Shown here in pieces: positions 29,581 to 38,213 of a DNA stretch of 64,000 bases (the stretch's first letter is position 1; every line of letters starts with the position of its first letter). Source of the stretch: Streptococcus infantis (GTDB taxonomy: Bacteria; Bacillota; Bacilli; Lactobacillales; Streptococcaceae); contig NZ_JAHZPZ010000002.1 of assembly GCF_019929665.1 (NCBI RefSeq), positions 404,635 through 468,634 of the forward strand, read 5' to 3'. Made by a program: the position numbers and the translations under genes. The notes beneath the pieces were generated by a model. The model was given only the letters and a program-made list of their open reading frames with translations, had not been told where the DNA came from and ran no database searches.

Positions 29581-31008
29581 CTAATCTTGAGCTCTTCCTT
29601 CTTGTTCCTCACTAAGTTTTTGCATGTCTCTAAAAGCTGTTAGGCTAACATAGGCACCCGCTTCATAGTATTCCGTTGGGTTTATGGCATAGTCAAAACC
29701 TTCAATCATGCCTCCAGCTTCTTCAATCATCCCATTCCATTTTTCATCAAAAACCATTCTCAGACGTTTCCAATCTGTAAATACTGGAACAGAGTTTCGC
29801 CCATCTTTTCCTTCTCTAACGGGAATATTAAAGTTAGCGTCTTTTTCCAAAACAAAGGAATTTCCTTCTGAATTATCCTCTGGGAATCCTGATGTTGCAT
29901 CTAATGGAAGCAAGAATTTTGCTTTAGGCATAGCCATAGAGAAGAACTTGTAGTAAAGCCCATAAACTAGTTCTTGCTCTTCTGTAGTCGGTTGGTCCAT
30001 CTGTCCCATCAAGAGCATCCATCTTACCAGGTCAGGATTCATGACAGGAACTTGTATTTCTGGCAAATTAGAAAAATCTGGTTTTTGAACCAAGGCTGAG
30101 GCACTGATGCTGACTTCCTTGGAATTAAAGATTGCTCCCATGGCACCGTTTAAGTAAAATGCTGTCCCAAGGAAATTCTCAATCCCTTTTTTATCTTCCG
30201 TATTTTCAATCAATTTTACGACTGAGTTTGGTCGGCTGTCAATGGTTTCCTTGAATTGGCGATACCAAGATGGGGTCAACAGCATGATCATGGGATCAGT
30301 ACACAGATAACCTTCCTTACCTCTGTCATAAGTAGTTGAAAAGAGGTAAGGTTCGCCCGTTTTTTCCGAATATACTGCATAAACAGAATCTGCTGCTAAC
30401 AACTTGTCTTTGACGATTTCCGCGAGACGTTCCAACTTACGAGTGTTGGATTGATAGCTTTCTTCGCTTTCAGTTTCCTGATTTTGACGGCATTTCCATA
30501 AAAAGAGACGTAAAATCTCTACGCTGTCATCAAGGGTAGCTGCCAAATAGTCTTCATTTGTTAACTGACCCTCTTGGATGGCTACAAAAGCACGATAAAG
30601 AGCATCTGAATAGCTAGATAATTTTTGCTCTTCCTCAATACCTGAACTAAAGAGCACACTTCCTTTTTTCAGTTTATCCAAAGAAGGAATCCTATCAACC
30701 ACTAGATGGGCAAGAACTTCATCCGTTAGACTATCTGCATCTTTGTTTTGACTGCTGAGTTTTTTAACCTCTACAGTACCAAGACTTTCCATTCCTTGGT
30801 CGGGATTGCAAAACTGCAACTGACTTCCAACCTTGATACTACCTTCTAGACTCCCAACAATCAATAATTGGTTCGTTTCCTTCATCGGGAACAAATCTAG
30901 AACACCCACGCAAGCATTGTCTTTCGCCTCTTCTGCTTCCTTATTGGATTCAGTTGTTTCAGTAGGCTTTGTTGCTTCTGTCTTTTTTAAAAAATCAAAG
31001 ATTCCCAT
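29581..31008 (-). CDS. SseB-like protein of unknown function
   Basis: 475 residues, cytoplasmic by composition. Residues about 1-30 are a charged lead; 33-125 resemble a translation-factor domain II beta barrel (VGVLDLFPMKE, GSLEGSIKVGSQ); 200-330 resemble the SseB N-terminal domain (VYAVYSEKTGEPYLFST), ending with an SseB C-terminal-like region. Function is unknown; SseB was named for a serine-sensitivity phenotype in E. coli. The domain reading is from pattern memory only. It lies 30 bp upstream of ksgA. Confidence 0.6.
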   Translation of the reverse strand: MGIFDFLKKTEATKPTETTESNKEAEEAKDNACVGVLDLFPMKETNQLLIVGSLEGSIKVGSQLQFCNPDQGMESLGTVEVKKLSSQNKDADSLTDEVLAHLVVDRIPSLDKLKKGSVLFSSGIEEEQKLSSYSDALYRAFVAIQEGQLTNEDYLAATLDDSVEILRLFLWKCRQNQETESEESYQSNTRKLERLAEIVKDKLLAADSVYAVYSEKTGEPYLFSTTYDRGKEGYLCTDPMIMLLTPSWYRQFKETIDSRPNSVVKLIENTEDKKGIENFLGTAFYLNGAMGAIFNSKEVSISASALVQKPDFSNLPEIQVPVMNPDLVRWMLLMGQMDQPTTEEQELVYGLYYKFFSMAMPKAKFLLPLDATSGFPEDNSEGNSFVLEKDANFNIPVREGKDGRNSVPVFTDWKRLRMVFDEKWNGMIEEAGGMIEGFDYAINPTEYYEAGAYVSLTAFRDMQKLSEEQEGRAQD

Positions 31009-31141
31009 AACTTTTCCTCATCATCTCCACTTAGCACAATTTCTATGGAGTCACTTTTCTAATGCTTGCTACCAAGCCTGATTAAACCGTATATGCTTAC
31101 TTCTATTGTATCACATTCCCTCCACATTTTGGGGGAGTTTC

Positions 31142-31705
31142 TCAATTCTCATATGATTTCATAGCTTCTTCAACTTCAGCTAGACTGATCCCAAATAACT
31201 CTAAACGTTTAAGGAGTTGTTTCCCATTGGAATAACCGATACGAAGGCTTTCTCCTAGATATTCTCTGCGTTTTCGGCTATCTGATCCGGCTAGAAAACC
31301 AAGGCGAATCAAGTCACTACGGCTAATATCAAAGTCGCTTTCTGCTTCAAACTGCTCAGTTACTTGTTCTAGTGCTGTCTTCAAGTCTTCATAGTTAGCA
31401 TGCTCAATTCCTAGAGAACGTCCCTTGGTCTTAGATTTTGGCACTGCCTCATCACGTTTGAGAAAGGCGTGCTGAACTGTCGGAATGGCCGTCATAATCA
31501 TCCGACGAATGCGTTCCCCGTTAAAATCAGGATCTGTAAAGACAATCACCCCATGACGTTGGTTTAGACGTTGAATTCGTTCAAGATCCTGCTCATTGAT
31601 AGCCGAGCCACGAGTCTCATAAGTCTCCACATCAAAGTAGCGTTTTAAATTAGCCGTATCGTCACGTCCTTCTACCACGATGACTTGAGAAATTTTCTCT
31701 TTCAT
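31142..31705 (-). CDS. rnmV: Ribonuclease M5
   Basis: 187 residues. Toprim domain with the catalytic Glu in VVEGRDD and DxD in FTDPDFNGERI, then a C-terminal helical domain. It matures the 5' and 3' ends of 5S rRNA; a 5S gene is present at the right end of this window. ATG overlaps the tatD stop (4 bp), an order conserved with ksgA nearby in Firmicutes. Confidence 0.95.
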   Translation of the reverse strand: MKEKISQVIVVEGRDDTANLKRYFDVETYETRGSAINEQDLERIQRLNQRHGVIVFTDPDFNGERIRRMIMTAIPTVQHAFLKRDEAVPKSKTKGRSLGIEHANYEDLKTALEQVTEQFEAESDFDISRSDLIRLGFLAGSDSRKRREYLGESLRIGYSNGKQLLKRLELFGISLAEVEEAMKSYEN

Positions 31706-32478
31706 GATTTACGTTCCAATCCAAAGATGCCTTCTGCATTGGTACTTGTCGCAGTTGCCAATTCTTCTGTCGTCATGCCACGCAAGTCCGCAATAAAGTC
31801 TACTACATAGCGCGTGTAAGCTGTCTTGTTTTCACGCCCACGCTTGGGTACTGGGGCTAAATAAGGTGCATCCGTTTCTACCAAAATCTTATCCAAAGGC
31901 AACTCTTTGGCCGCTTCCTGAATATCTGTCGCCTTCTTGAAAGTCACCACTCCAGAAAAGGAAATAGTCATCCCAAGCTCCACAAACTTCTCAGCCCACT
32001 CCAAAGAACCTGAGAAGGAGTGCATAATCCCACCACGAGGACCAACTCCCTCGCTCTTGATAATCTCATAGGTGTCTTCTAGCGCATCACGTGTGTGAAC
32101 TACAAAAGGTAAGTCCAGTTCCTTAGATAGCTGAATCTGACGACGGAAAACTTGTTCCTGCACTTCTTTAGATGCTGTCATCCAATGATAGTCCAAACCA
32201 ATCTCACCCAAGGCAACAACTTTAGGATGTTTTAGTTTTTCTAGCAAGTAAGACTCCACTTCCTCTGTATAAGTCCCTGCCTCTGTCGGATGCCAGCCAA
32301 TCGTCGCATAGAGTTGGTCATACTTATCTGCTAGTTCTATGGCCCGCTCAATAGTCGGTTTGTCAAAACCAACAATGTTCATCCGAGTTACGCCCATTTC
32401 AGCCGCTAAGGTAAGTTCTTCTTCTTCGCGTCCCAAAAATTCTTCCACATTCAAGTGGGTATGAGTATCAAAAATCAT
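31702..32478 (-). CDS. tatD: TatD family metal-dependent deoxyribonuclease
   Basis: 258 residues, TIM-barrel hydrolase. Metal ligands in DTHTHLN, catalytic Glu in GEIGLDYHW, His residues in VVHTRDA and MHSFSG, and Asp in VETDAPYL. Members digest DNA 3'-5' and may act in DNA repair. Overlaps rnmV by 4 bp, so translation is probably coupled. Confidence 0.92.
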   Translation of the reverse strand: MIFDTHTHLNVEEFLGREEEELTLAAEMGVTRMNIVGFDKPTIERAIELADKYDQLYATIGWHPTEAGTYTEEVESYLLEKLKHPKVVALGEIGLDYHWMTASKEVQEQVFRRQIQLSKELDLPFVVHTRDALEDTYEIIKSEGVGPRGGIMHSFSGSLEWAEKFVELGMTISFSGVVTFKKATDIQEAAKELPLDKILVETDAPYLAPVPKRGRENKTAYTRYVVDFIADLRGMTTEELATATSTNAEGIFGLERKS

Positions 32479-32568
32479 TTATATTCCCTCGTTTTTCTAC
32501 CTTCTATTATACCAAAAAACTAGTCTCATCCTTATAGGAAAAAATATTTTGAAATCATTCATTTTTTC

Positions 32569-32597
32569 TTGACGACTTTTTTTCATAGCAGTATAAT
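32569..32597 (+). promoter_or_regulatory. kimA-like gene promoter
   Basis: TTGACG (32569-32574), 17 bp, TATAAT (32592-32597). The leader is short (about 30 nt), so there is no room for a riboswitch. Confidence 0.85.
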
Positions 32598-32632
32598 AAC
32601 TCTTGTTGAATTTTTTCAGAAAAGGAAAGAAA

Positions 32633-34477
32633 ATGTTTACAAAACTAAAATATACCTTTATTGGTCGTCCCCTTAAGTCCTTAACTGAAGGCGAGGGAGG
32701 ACTACTTGGAAAAACGCAGGCACTCGCAATGCTATCAAGTGATGCCCTATCTTCTATCGCTTATGGACCTGAACAGGTCGTTCTCGTATTGGCTAGTCTT
32801 TCTCCGCTTGCTATCTGGTGGAGTCTCCCTATTGGCATTTTTGTCCTCTTACTATTAGCTAGCCTGACCATTTCTTATAGACAAATCATCCACGCCTACC
32901 CTCAAGGTGGAGGTGCCTATATGGTTACTCGAGAAAACCTCTCCCCTGAGTTAGGTTTGATTGCTGGGGGAAGTCTGCTTGTTGACTATATGCTAACAGT
33001 AGCCGTATCAGTGGCAGCAGGAGCTGATGCTATCACTGCTGCACTTCCTGCCCTCCATCCTTACAACCTCCACATCTCTATTTTTCTAGTATGTTTGCTC
33101 ATGCTTTTAAATCTACGAGGCTTGAGGGAATCTGCTAGTTCTCTGATGATCCCCGTCTATCTCTTTATCTTTAGTACGGTCTTCCTCTTATTGTTTGGTA
33201 TCTTCCAACTGTTGACAGGTTCTCTCAGTTATCATGCAACTTCTGCAATTGGTCAAACTGTCCCAAGTCTGTCAATTGTCCTAATTTTAAGAGCCTTTAC
33301 CAGCGGTTCGGCTTCACTAACAGGGGTTGAAGCCATCTCAAATGCCGTTCCATTTTTCAAAACTCCCAAAGAGAAGAACGCTGCTCAGACACTGACCATC
33401 ATGTCTCTGATTCTCGGATTTCTATTTGCAGGGATTACCTTCTTAAACTACTGGATGGGGATTACACCTCAACACGGAGAAACAATCCTCTCACAAATGG
33501 CTAAAGGGATTTTAGGGGATTCAGCTCTCGGTCAGATTGTTTATTATCTCTTCCAATTTTCAACAGCCTTAATCCTAGCCGTCGCTGCAAATACTGGTTT
33601 TTCGGCCTTTCCGATGTTAGCTTACAATATGGCCAAGAACAAGTACATGCCCCATCTCTTTATGGAGAAGGGAGACCGCCTAGGTTACTCAAACGGTATT
33701 TTAACCTTAGCTTTTGGTGCTATAATCCTTCTGCTTATTTTCAACGGAAATACAGAACGCTTGATTCCTCTCTATACTATCGGAGTTTTTGTTCCTTTTG
33801 CCCTTTCTCAAACAGGGATGATTCGCCACTGGAAAAAAGAAAAAGGCTCTCATTTCTTAAAATCTGCCTTTGCTAACATCCTCGGTGCCATCATTTGTTA
33901 CGCCATTGTCCTTATTCTACTTCTCTTTAGACTTGGAGATATCTGGCCATTCTTCCCAATTATCCTAGTCTTAACCTTCCTCTTTTTGTCCATCCACAGT
34001 CATTACCAAAAGGTGGCCAAACAACTTCGACTTTATGAAGGAATTCAAAAGAAAACCTACGACGGCAATGTCGTCCTTGTCTTAGTGGGAAATGTTACCC
34101 GAGTCAGTGTTGGAGCGATTAACTACGCTCAAAGCATTGGAGATGAAGTTTTGGCCATGCACATTTCCACCAAGGAAACCGAGGAAAAAGACCAAGAAAT
34201 CCTCCAAGAATTTGCCGACTACTTCCCAAATATTACTCTTAAAAACATTAATACCAGCTATCGCGATATTATCACACCTACAGTTCGATATGTTCGAAAA
34301 ATCTCTCAAGAAGCCAAGAACAAGAACTACACGGTTACAGTTCTAGTACCCCAATTTATCCCTAACAAACCTTGGCAAAATATCCTACACAATCAAATGA
34401 GCCTCAAATTAAAATATGCTCTCAGATGGCACGAAGATGTCGTCGTGGCTAGCTACTCTTATCATTTGAAAGAATAA
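32633..34477 (+). CDS. kimA: KimA-family potassium/proton symporter (APC superfamily)
   Basis: 614 residues from MFTKLKYTFIG; AAAGGAAAG precedes the ATG. Twelve or so membrane spans to about residue 460, then a cytoplasmic domain of about 150 residues with universal-stress-like fold. LSSDALSSIAYGPEQ, SYRQIIHAYPQGGGAY and GGSLLVDYMLTVAVS match B. subtilis KimA (YdaO) closely. KimA is a high-affinity potassium importer controlled by cyclic di-AMP; in Bacillus this includes a riboswitch, but none fits here. Often annotated as an amino-acid permease, which I think is less likely. Confidence 0.8.
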   Translation: MFTKLKYTFIGRPLKSLTEGEGGLLGKTQALAMLSSDALSSIAYGPEQVVLVLASLSPLAIWWSLPIGIFVLLLLASLTISYRQIIHAYPQGGGAYMVTRENLSPELGLIAGGSLLVDYMLTVAVSVAAGADAITAALPALHPYNLHISIFLVCLLMLLNLRGLRESASSLMIPVYLFIFSTVFLLLFGIFQLLTGSLSYHATSAIGQTVPSLSIVLILRAFTSGSASLTGVEAISNAVPFFKTPKEKNAAQTLTIMSLILGFLFAGITFLNYWMGITPQHGETILSQMAKGILGDSALGQIVYYLFQFSTALILAVAANTGFSAFPMLAYNMAKNKYMPHLFMEKGDRLGYSNGILTLAFGAIILLLIFNGNTERLIPLYTIGVFVPFALSQTGMIRHWKKEKGSHFLKSAFANILGAIICYAIVLILLLFRLGDIWPFFPIILVLTFLFLSIHSHYQKVAKQLRLYEGIQKKTYDGNVVLVLVGNVTRVSVGAINYAQSIGDEVLAMHISTKETEEKDQEILQEFADYFPNITLKNINTSYRDIITPTVRYVRKISQEAKNKNYTVTVLVPQFIPNKPWQNILHNQMSLKLKYALRWHEDVVVASYSYHLKE

Positions 34478-34507
34478 AGAAAAGCTCAAAATCAGAGAAA
34501 TTATCTT
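32633..34507 (+). other. Transcription unit of the kimA-like gene (CDS plus terminator)
   Basis: The rightward gene between two leftward blocks: its own promoter upstream and a rho-independent terminator whose left arm begins at 34480. It ends before rpmH, which converges on it. Confidence 0.5.
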
Positions 34508-34525
34508 CTGATCTTGAGCTTTTTC
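34480..34525 (+). terminator. Terminator of the kimA-like gene
   Basis: AAAAGCTCAA.ATCAGA pairs with TCTGAT.CTTGAGCTTTT with a bulge, and T residues follow. Confidence 0.8.
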
Positions 34526-34609
34526 TATATGTGATTTTTTCAAGACGTCTTCTAAAATGTCTATCCTCAATCAATAACTTTAGAAAATTCTATCTTTTAG
34601 ATAAAAGAA

Positions 34610-34638
34610 AAATCAGTAGGCTCGAGTTCCTACTGACT
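34610..34638 (-). terminator. Terminator of rpmH
   Basis: On the minus strand TCAGTAGG pairs with CCTACTGA around an 8-nt loop, then TTTTTC. Confidence 0.85.
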
Positions 34639-34659
34639 TCTTTGTTTCATTTGTTTGGA

Positions 34660-34794
34660 TTATGCAGCCAAAACTTTGCGTCCTTTACGACGACGAGCTG
34701 CCAATACGCGACGACCGTTTTTAGTTGACATACGGTTACGGAATCCGTGTTTGCGCGCACGACGAAGTTTACTTGGTTGATAAGTACGTTTCAC
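34660..34794 (-). CDS. rpmH: 50S ribosomal protein L34
   Basis: 44 residues: starts [20 protein letters not shown] after the initiator and ends GRKVLAA. Very basic and close to every bacterial L34. It starts with GTG; GGAGG lies eight bases upstream. Small ribosomal protein of the large subunit. Not next to rnpA, dnaA or yidC1 as in many Firmicutes; this detached position is also the pneumococcal arrangement as I recall it. Confidence 0.97.
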
Positions 34795-34868
34795 GATGAA
34801 TACCTCCTCATAGATTTTGTATTCGTTTAGCCGGCTATAAAGTGATCAGTTACTAAACATACTTTACT

Positions 34869-34897
34869 ATTCTATCTGATTCTTACGTATTTGTCAA
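34869..34897 (-). promoter_or_regulatory. rpmH promoter
   Basis: Minus strand TTGACA (34892-34897), 17 bp, TAGAAT (34869-34874). The ~70-nt leader contains a GTTTAG/CTAAAC inverted repeat. Confidence 0.85.
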
Positions 34898-34938
34898 TAG
34901 CTCTGACAAATGTTTCCAGCTTTTTTGCTATGAAAGCC

Positions 34939-36153
34939 TTATCTACGATACTGCTTCAAGAAGCGAGTCATCTTTTCCTGTATTTGGGCCAACTCATCGA
35001 CACGTGGTAGATAAACGATACGGAAGTGATCTGGTTCTTTCCAGTTAAAACCACGTCCATGTACCAAAAGCACTTTTTCTTGTTTCAAGAAATTAAGGAC
35101 AAATTGTTCATCGTCATCGATACGGTACATATTGCGGTCGATTTTAGGGAAGATATAAAGACCCGCTTTTGGCTTAACAGCTGATAAACCAGGGATATCT
35201 TGAATGGCATTATAAATAAAGTTTCTTTGTTCATAGATACGACCACCAGGAAGAAGCAACTCATCCACTGACTGGTGACCACCTAGTGAAGTTTGAACAA
35301 CCTGTTGAGCAAGCACATTCGAACAAAGTCGCATGTTTGAGAGCATGTTGAGACCTTCAATGTAGCCCTTTACATGATGTTTAGGTCCAGACAAGACCAT
35401 CCAACCAACACGGAAACCAGCGATACGGTGAGATTTAGACAGACCATTCATACTGACACAGAAAAGGTCTGGAGCCAAACTTGCGACTGGTGTGTGGACA
35501 TTGCCATCCATAACCATACGGTCGTAGATTTCATCCGCAAAAATAATCAAGTCATTTTGACGAGCAATCTCGATGATATCTAGTAAGAGTTCTTTAGGAT
35601 AGAGAGCCCCCGTTGGGTTATTCGGATTGATCAAAACAATAGCCTTGGTATTTGAACTAATCTTAGACTTAATGTCATCTAGGTCTGGATACCATTCCGC
35701 TTCTTCATCACAGACGTAGTGAACGGCATTTCCCCCAGCCAAGCTGACTGCCGCAGTCCAAAGTGGATAGTCAGGCATAGGAACCAAGACTTCATCGCCG
35801 TTATCCAAAAGCCCTTGCATAGACATAACGATTAGCTCACTAACCCCATTTCCAAGGTAGATATCATCAATATCCACATTGGGGAATTTCTTTAGTTGGC
35901 AATACTGCATGATGGCCTTACGAGCTGAAAAGATTCCTTTTGAATCTGAATAACCTTCGCTATCACGCGCATTCATAATTAAGTCATGAATCACCTCATC
36001 TGGTGCTGTAAAACCAAACTCAGCTGGGTTTCCTGTATTCAAACGGAGAATTTTTTCTCCATTTGCGCGCATACGCATGGCTTCCTCAAGGACTGGACCA
36101 CGGATGTCATAAGCCACATGCTCTAATTTTATTGATTTGTTAAATTCTTTCAT
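34939..36153 (-). CDS. alaT: PLP-dependent aminotransferase, AlaT type
   Basis: 404 residues from MKEFNKSIKL. Class I aminotransferase with NPNNPTGALYP, FADEIYDRM, and the PLP Lys in LSKSHRIAGFRVGW. The N-terminal block RGPVLEEAMRM and overall sequence fit AlaT (alanine from pyruvate and glutamate). GAGGAA precedes the ATG. Its own promoter lies just downstream of the candidate RNA gene's terminator. Confidence 0.9.
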   Translation of the reverse strand: MKEFNKSIKLEHVAYDIRGPVLEEAMRMRANGEKILRLNTGNPAEFGFTAPDEVIHDLIMNARDSEGYSDSKGIFSARKAIMQYCQLKKFPNVDIDDIYLGNGVSELIVMSMQGLLDNGDEVLVPMPDYPLWTAAVSLAGGNAVHYVCDEEAEWYPDLDDIKSKISSNTKAIVLINPNNPTGALYPKELLLDIIEIARQNDLIIFADEIYDRMVMDGNVHTPVASLAPDLFCVSMNGLSKSHRIAGFRVGWMVLSGPKHHVKGYIEGLNMLSNMRLCSNVLAQQVVQTSLGGHQSVDELLLPGGRIYEQRNFIYNAIQDIPGLSAVKPKAGLYIFPKIDRNMYRIDDDEQFVLNFLKQEKVLLVHGRGFNWKEPDHFRIVYLPRVDELAQIQEKMTRFLKQYRR

Positions 36154-36184
36154 TTGGGTTCCTCTATTCATCAGGATAGTTAAT

Positions 36185-36213
36185 ATTATACCACTCCAAA
36201 ACGAAATCGTAAA
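36185..36213 (-). promoter_or_regulatory. alaT promoter
   Basis: Minus strand TTTACG (36208-36213), 17 bp, TATAAT (36185-36190). It shows that alaT need not be read from the upstream RNA promoter. Confidence 0.75.
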
Positions 36214-36232
36214 TTTCCCAGTACTATTCCAC

Positions 36233-36256
36233 AAAAAACCTTGCATTATGCAAGGT
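36233..36256 (-). terminator. Terminator of the candidate RNA
   Basis: ACCTTGCA and TGCAAGGT flank a 3-nt loop; six T follow on the minus strand. Confidence 0.88.
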
Positions 36257-36539
36257 AACAGAGCAAAGTCGATTTCTTTCTATTTTTGGAGAAGAAAGAG
36301 TAGATATACTTCTCTAAAAAGCTGGACAAATTGGACCAAAATCTTTGTAGAGAAACTCTGGTGATTGAAAACAAAGTCATTGTAAGGGATGGTAACTGCA
36401 TGAACAAAAGAATTTCTGCTTCCATTCAGCAAAACGCAAAGAAAAAATAAGTAGACTGACCAACATTAGGAATAATGTTAGACTAAGCCGAGTCTAGTTG
36501 TAAAAATACCATCTCACCAACTTATTTCCTTGCCCTGTC
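36233..36539 (-). ncRNA. Candidate structured small RNA (~307 nt), family unknown
   Basis: A complete unit read leftward: consensus promoter, no convincing gene, strong terminator. Pairings visible by eye: 36528-36538 with 36258-36268 (11 bp, closes the ends beside the terminator); 36514-36519 with 36359-36364; 36507-36513 with 36388-36394; hairpins 36479-36484/36491-36496 and 36462-36468/36473-36479. An alternative pairing, 36520-36533 with 36436-36452, competes with the closing helix. It does not resemble RNase P RNA, tmRNA, SRP RNA or a T-box (no UGGNACC element). A 6S-like RNA is possible. A 59-codon frame (36246-36425) overlaps but has no ribosome site. Confidence 0.6.
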
Positions 36540-36546
36540 AATTCAT

Positions 36547-36575
36547 ATTATACACTAAAACATTTGCATTTTCAA
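36547..36575 (-). promoter_or_regulatory. Promoter of the candidate RNA
   Basis: Minus strand TTGAAA (36570-36575), 17 bp, TATAAT (36547-36552). Confidence 0.8.
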
Positions 36576-36590
36576 ACAAGTGTACATATA

Positions 36591-36618
36591 AAAAGAGCTC
36601 AATATTTGAGCTCTTTTT
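36591..36618. terminator. Terminator of gltX
   Basis: AAAAGAGCTCAA, 3-nt loop, TTGAGCTCTTTT: a 12-bp perfect stem usable from both sides. Confidence 0.88.
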
Positions 36619-36623
36619 GTATG

Positions 36624-38084
36624 CTATTTTGCAATTTCTGCCAACATTTTTTCGATGTGTTGGATGGACTTTTCACGTCCAAGCAAGTAGATGGTATCTG
36701 GCAATTCGGGACCATGCATCTCCCCTGAAACGGCGATACGGATTGGCATGAAGAGATTTTTCCCTTTAATACCAGTTTCCTTTTGGACCGCTTTGATTTG
36801 TGGGAAGATATTTTCTACCACAAACTCATCGTCTGACATGGCTTCGAGTTTGGCTTTAAAGGCTTCAAGTACAGTCGGAACAGTTTCGCCAGACATGACT
36901 TCTCGCTCAGCTTCTGTCAATTCTGGAAAGTCTGAGAAGAAAAGGTCTGTCAATGGAACGATTTCGTCCACTGACTTCATTTGTGGTTTGTAGAGTTCTA
37001 CTAATTTCTCAGCCTTGTCTGTCAAACGTCCTGCTTCTTCAAGGAATGGTTTGGCCATTTCAAAGATAGTCTCAAGATCCGCATTCTTAATGTACTCATT
37101 GCTCATCCAGTCCATTTTCTTCTGATCGAAGGCTGCTGGAGACTTGCTGAGACGGTTTTCATCAAAGAGGTTGATGAGTTCTTGACGAGAGAAGATTTCA
37201 TCTTCCCCACCAGGATTCCATCCAAGAAGGGCGATAAAGTTAAAGACTGCTTCTGGAAGGTAACCTTTCTTGCGGTAATCTTCGATAAATTGAAGGGTAT
37301 TAGTATCACGTTTAGACAACTTCTTACCAGTTTCAGAGTTGATGATTAAGGTCATGTGACCAAATTCAGGTGCTTCCCATCCAAGTGCTTCATAAACCAT
37401 AAGCTGTTTTGGAGTGTTGGCAATGTGGTCGTCTCCACGGATAACATGAGAGATTTGCATATCGTGGTCATCGATCACAACGGCAAAGTTGTATGTTGGA
37501 TAACCATCTTTCTTCTGGATAACCCAGTCCCCACCGATATTGCCACCTTCAAATTCGATATCACCTTTGACCATATCATGCCACTTGTAAATACCAGACT
37601 CATTGACAGCCAAACGAACCGTCGGAATGATGCCCGCTGCTTCACGTTCTGCAACGTAAGCTGCTTTTTCTTCTTCGCTCATACCAAGGTATTCGTTAAT
37701 GTAACGAGGTGTTTCACCGGCTACTTCTTGACGTTCACGTTCTGCTGCCAATTCTTCTTCTGTAACGTAAGATTTGTAGGCTTTTCCTTCAGCTAAGAGT
37801 TGGTCGATATATTTTTGATAGAGTTCCAAACGCTCAGACTGGCGGTAGTTTTCATGAGTCTCTGGACTTTCATCCCAGTCCATGCCTAACCAACGAAGGT
37901 TCTCAAGCTGTGAACGTTCTCCGTCTTCGACATGACGTTTGCGGTCAGTATCTTCGATACGGATAATAAAAGTTCCACCATGGTGGCGTGCATACAAATA
38001 GTTAAACAATGCTGTACGGGCATTACCGATGTGTAATAGTCCTGTTGGACTTGGTGCGTAACGCACACGAATATCTTTTGACAT
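36624..38084 (-). CDS. gltX: Glutamyl-tRNA synthetase
   Basis: 486 residues, class I synthetase. HIGH-type motif [12 protein letters not shown] near residue 15 and the KMSKS-type KLSKRD near 255. It charges tRNA-Glu and, as in most Firmicutes, probably tRNA-Gln for later amidation. Single-gene unit with a strong terminator. Confidence 0.97.
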   Translation of the reverse strand: MSKDIRVRYAPSPTGLLHIGNARTALFNYLYARHHGGTFIIRIEDTDRKRHVEDGERSQLENLRWLGMDWDESPETHENYRQSERLELYQKYIDQLLAEGKAYKSYVTEEELAAERERQEVAGETPRYINEYLGMSEEEKAAYVAEREAAGIIPTVRLAVNESGIYKWHDMVKGDIEFEGGNIGGDWVIQKKDGYPTYNFAVVIDDHDMQISHVIRGDDHIANTPKQLMVYEALGWEAPEFGHMTLIINSETGKKLSKRDTNTLQFIEDYRKKGYLPEAVFNFIALLGWNPGGEDEIFSRQELINLFDENRLSKSPAAFDQKKMDWMSNEYIKNADLETIFEMAKPFLEEAGRLTDKAEKLVELYKPQMKSVDEIVPLTDLFFSDFPELTEAEREVMSGETVPTVLEAFKAKLEAMSDDEFVVENIFPQIKAVQKETGIKGKNLFMPIRIAVSGEMHGPELPDTIYLLGREKSIQHIEKMLAEIAK

Positions 38085-38180
38085 ATCTTCTCCTATAAAG
38101 TCTCTAGGCGTCTGCCTTTTTGCTCTCTATATTATATCACAAGTCTTGCCAGAGTCCAATTTCTCTTTTCGAGAAAAAGC

Positions 38181-38207
38181 AAAAAGAGTGGTAAAACCAC
38201 TCTTTTT
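38181..38207 (-). terminator. Terminator of pgi
   Basis: AAAAAGAGTGG, loop TAAAA, CCACTCTTTTT: an 11-bp stem with A/T runs on both sides. Confidence 0.88.
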
Positions 38208-38213
38208 ATTCTA

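Noticed and set aside
32598..32632. Cyclic di-AMP riboswitch in front of the kimA-like gene
   Set aside because: Only about 35 nt separate the -10 from the start codon, far too short for the ydaO-type riboswitch.
34939..34972. Broken or missing rpmH-rnpA pair
   Set aside because: rpmH is complete by itself here; rnpA is simply elsewhere, as in related streptococci.
36246..36425. 59-codon frame inside the candidate RNA
   Set aside because: No ribosome site, a stop codon right before its ATG, and its stop is in the terminator loop. Not listed as a gene, but it should be tested.
36233..36539. T-box or riboswitch controlling alaT
   Set aside because: No T-box UGGNACC element, and alaT has its own promoter downstream of the terminator, so the RNA does not look like a cis leader.
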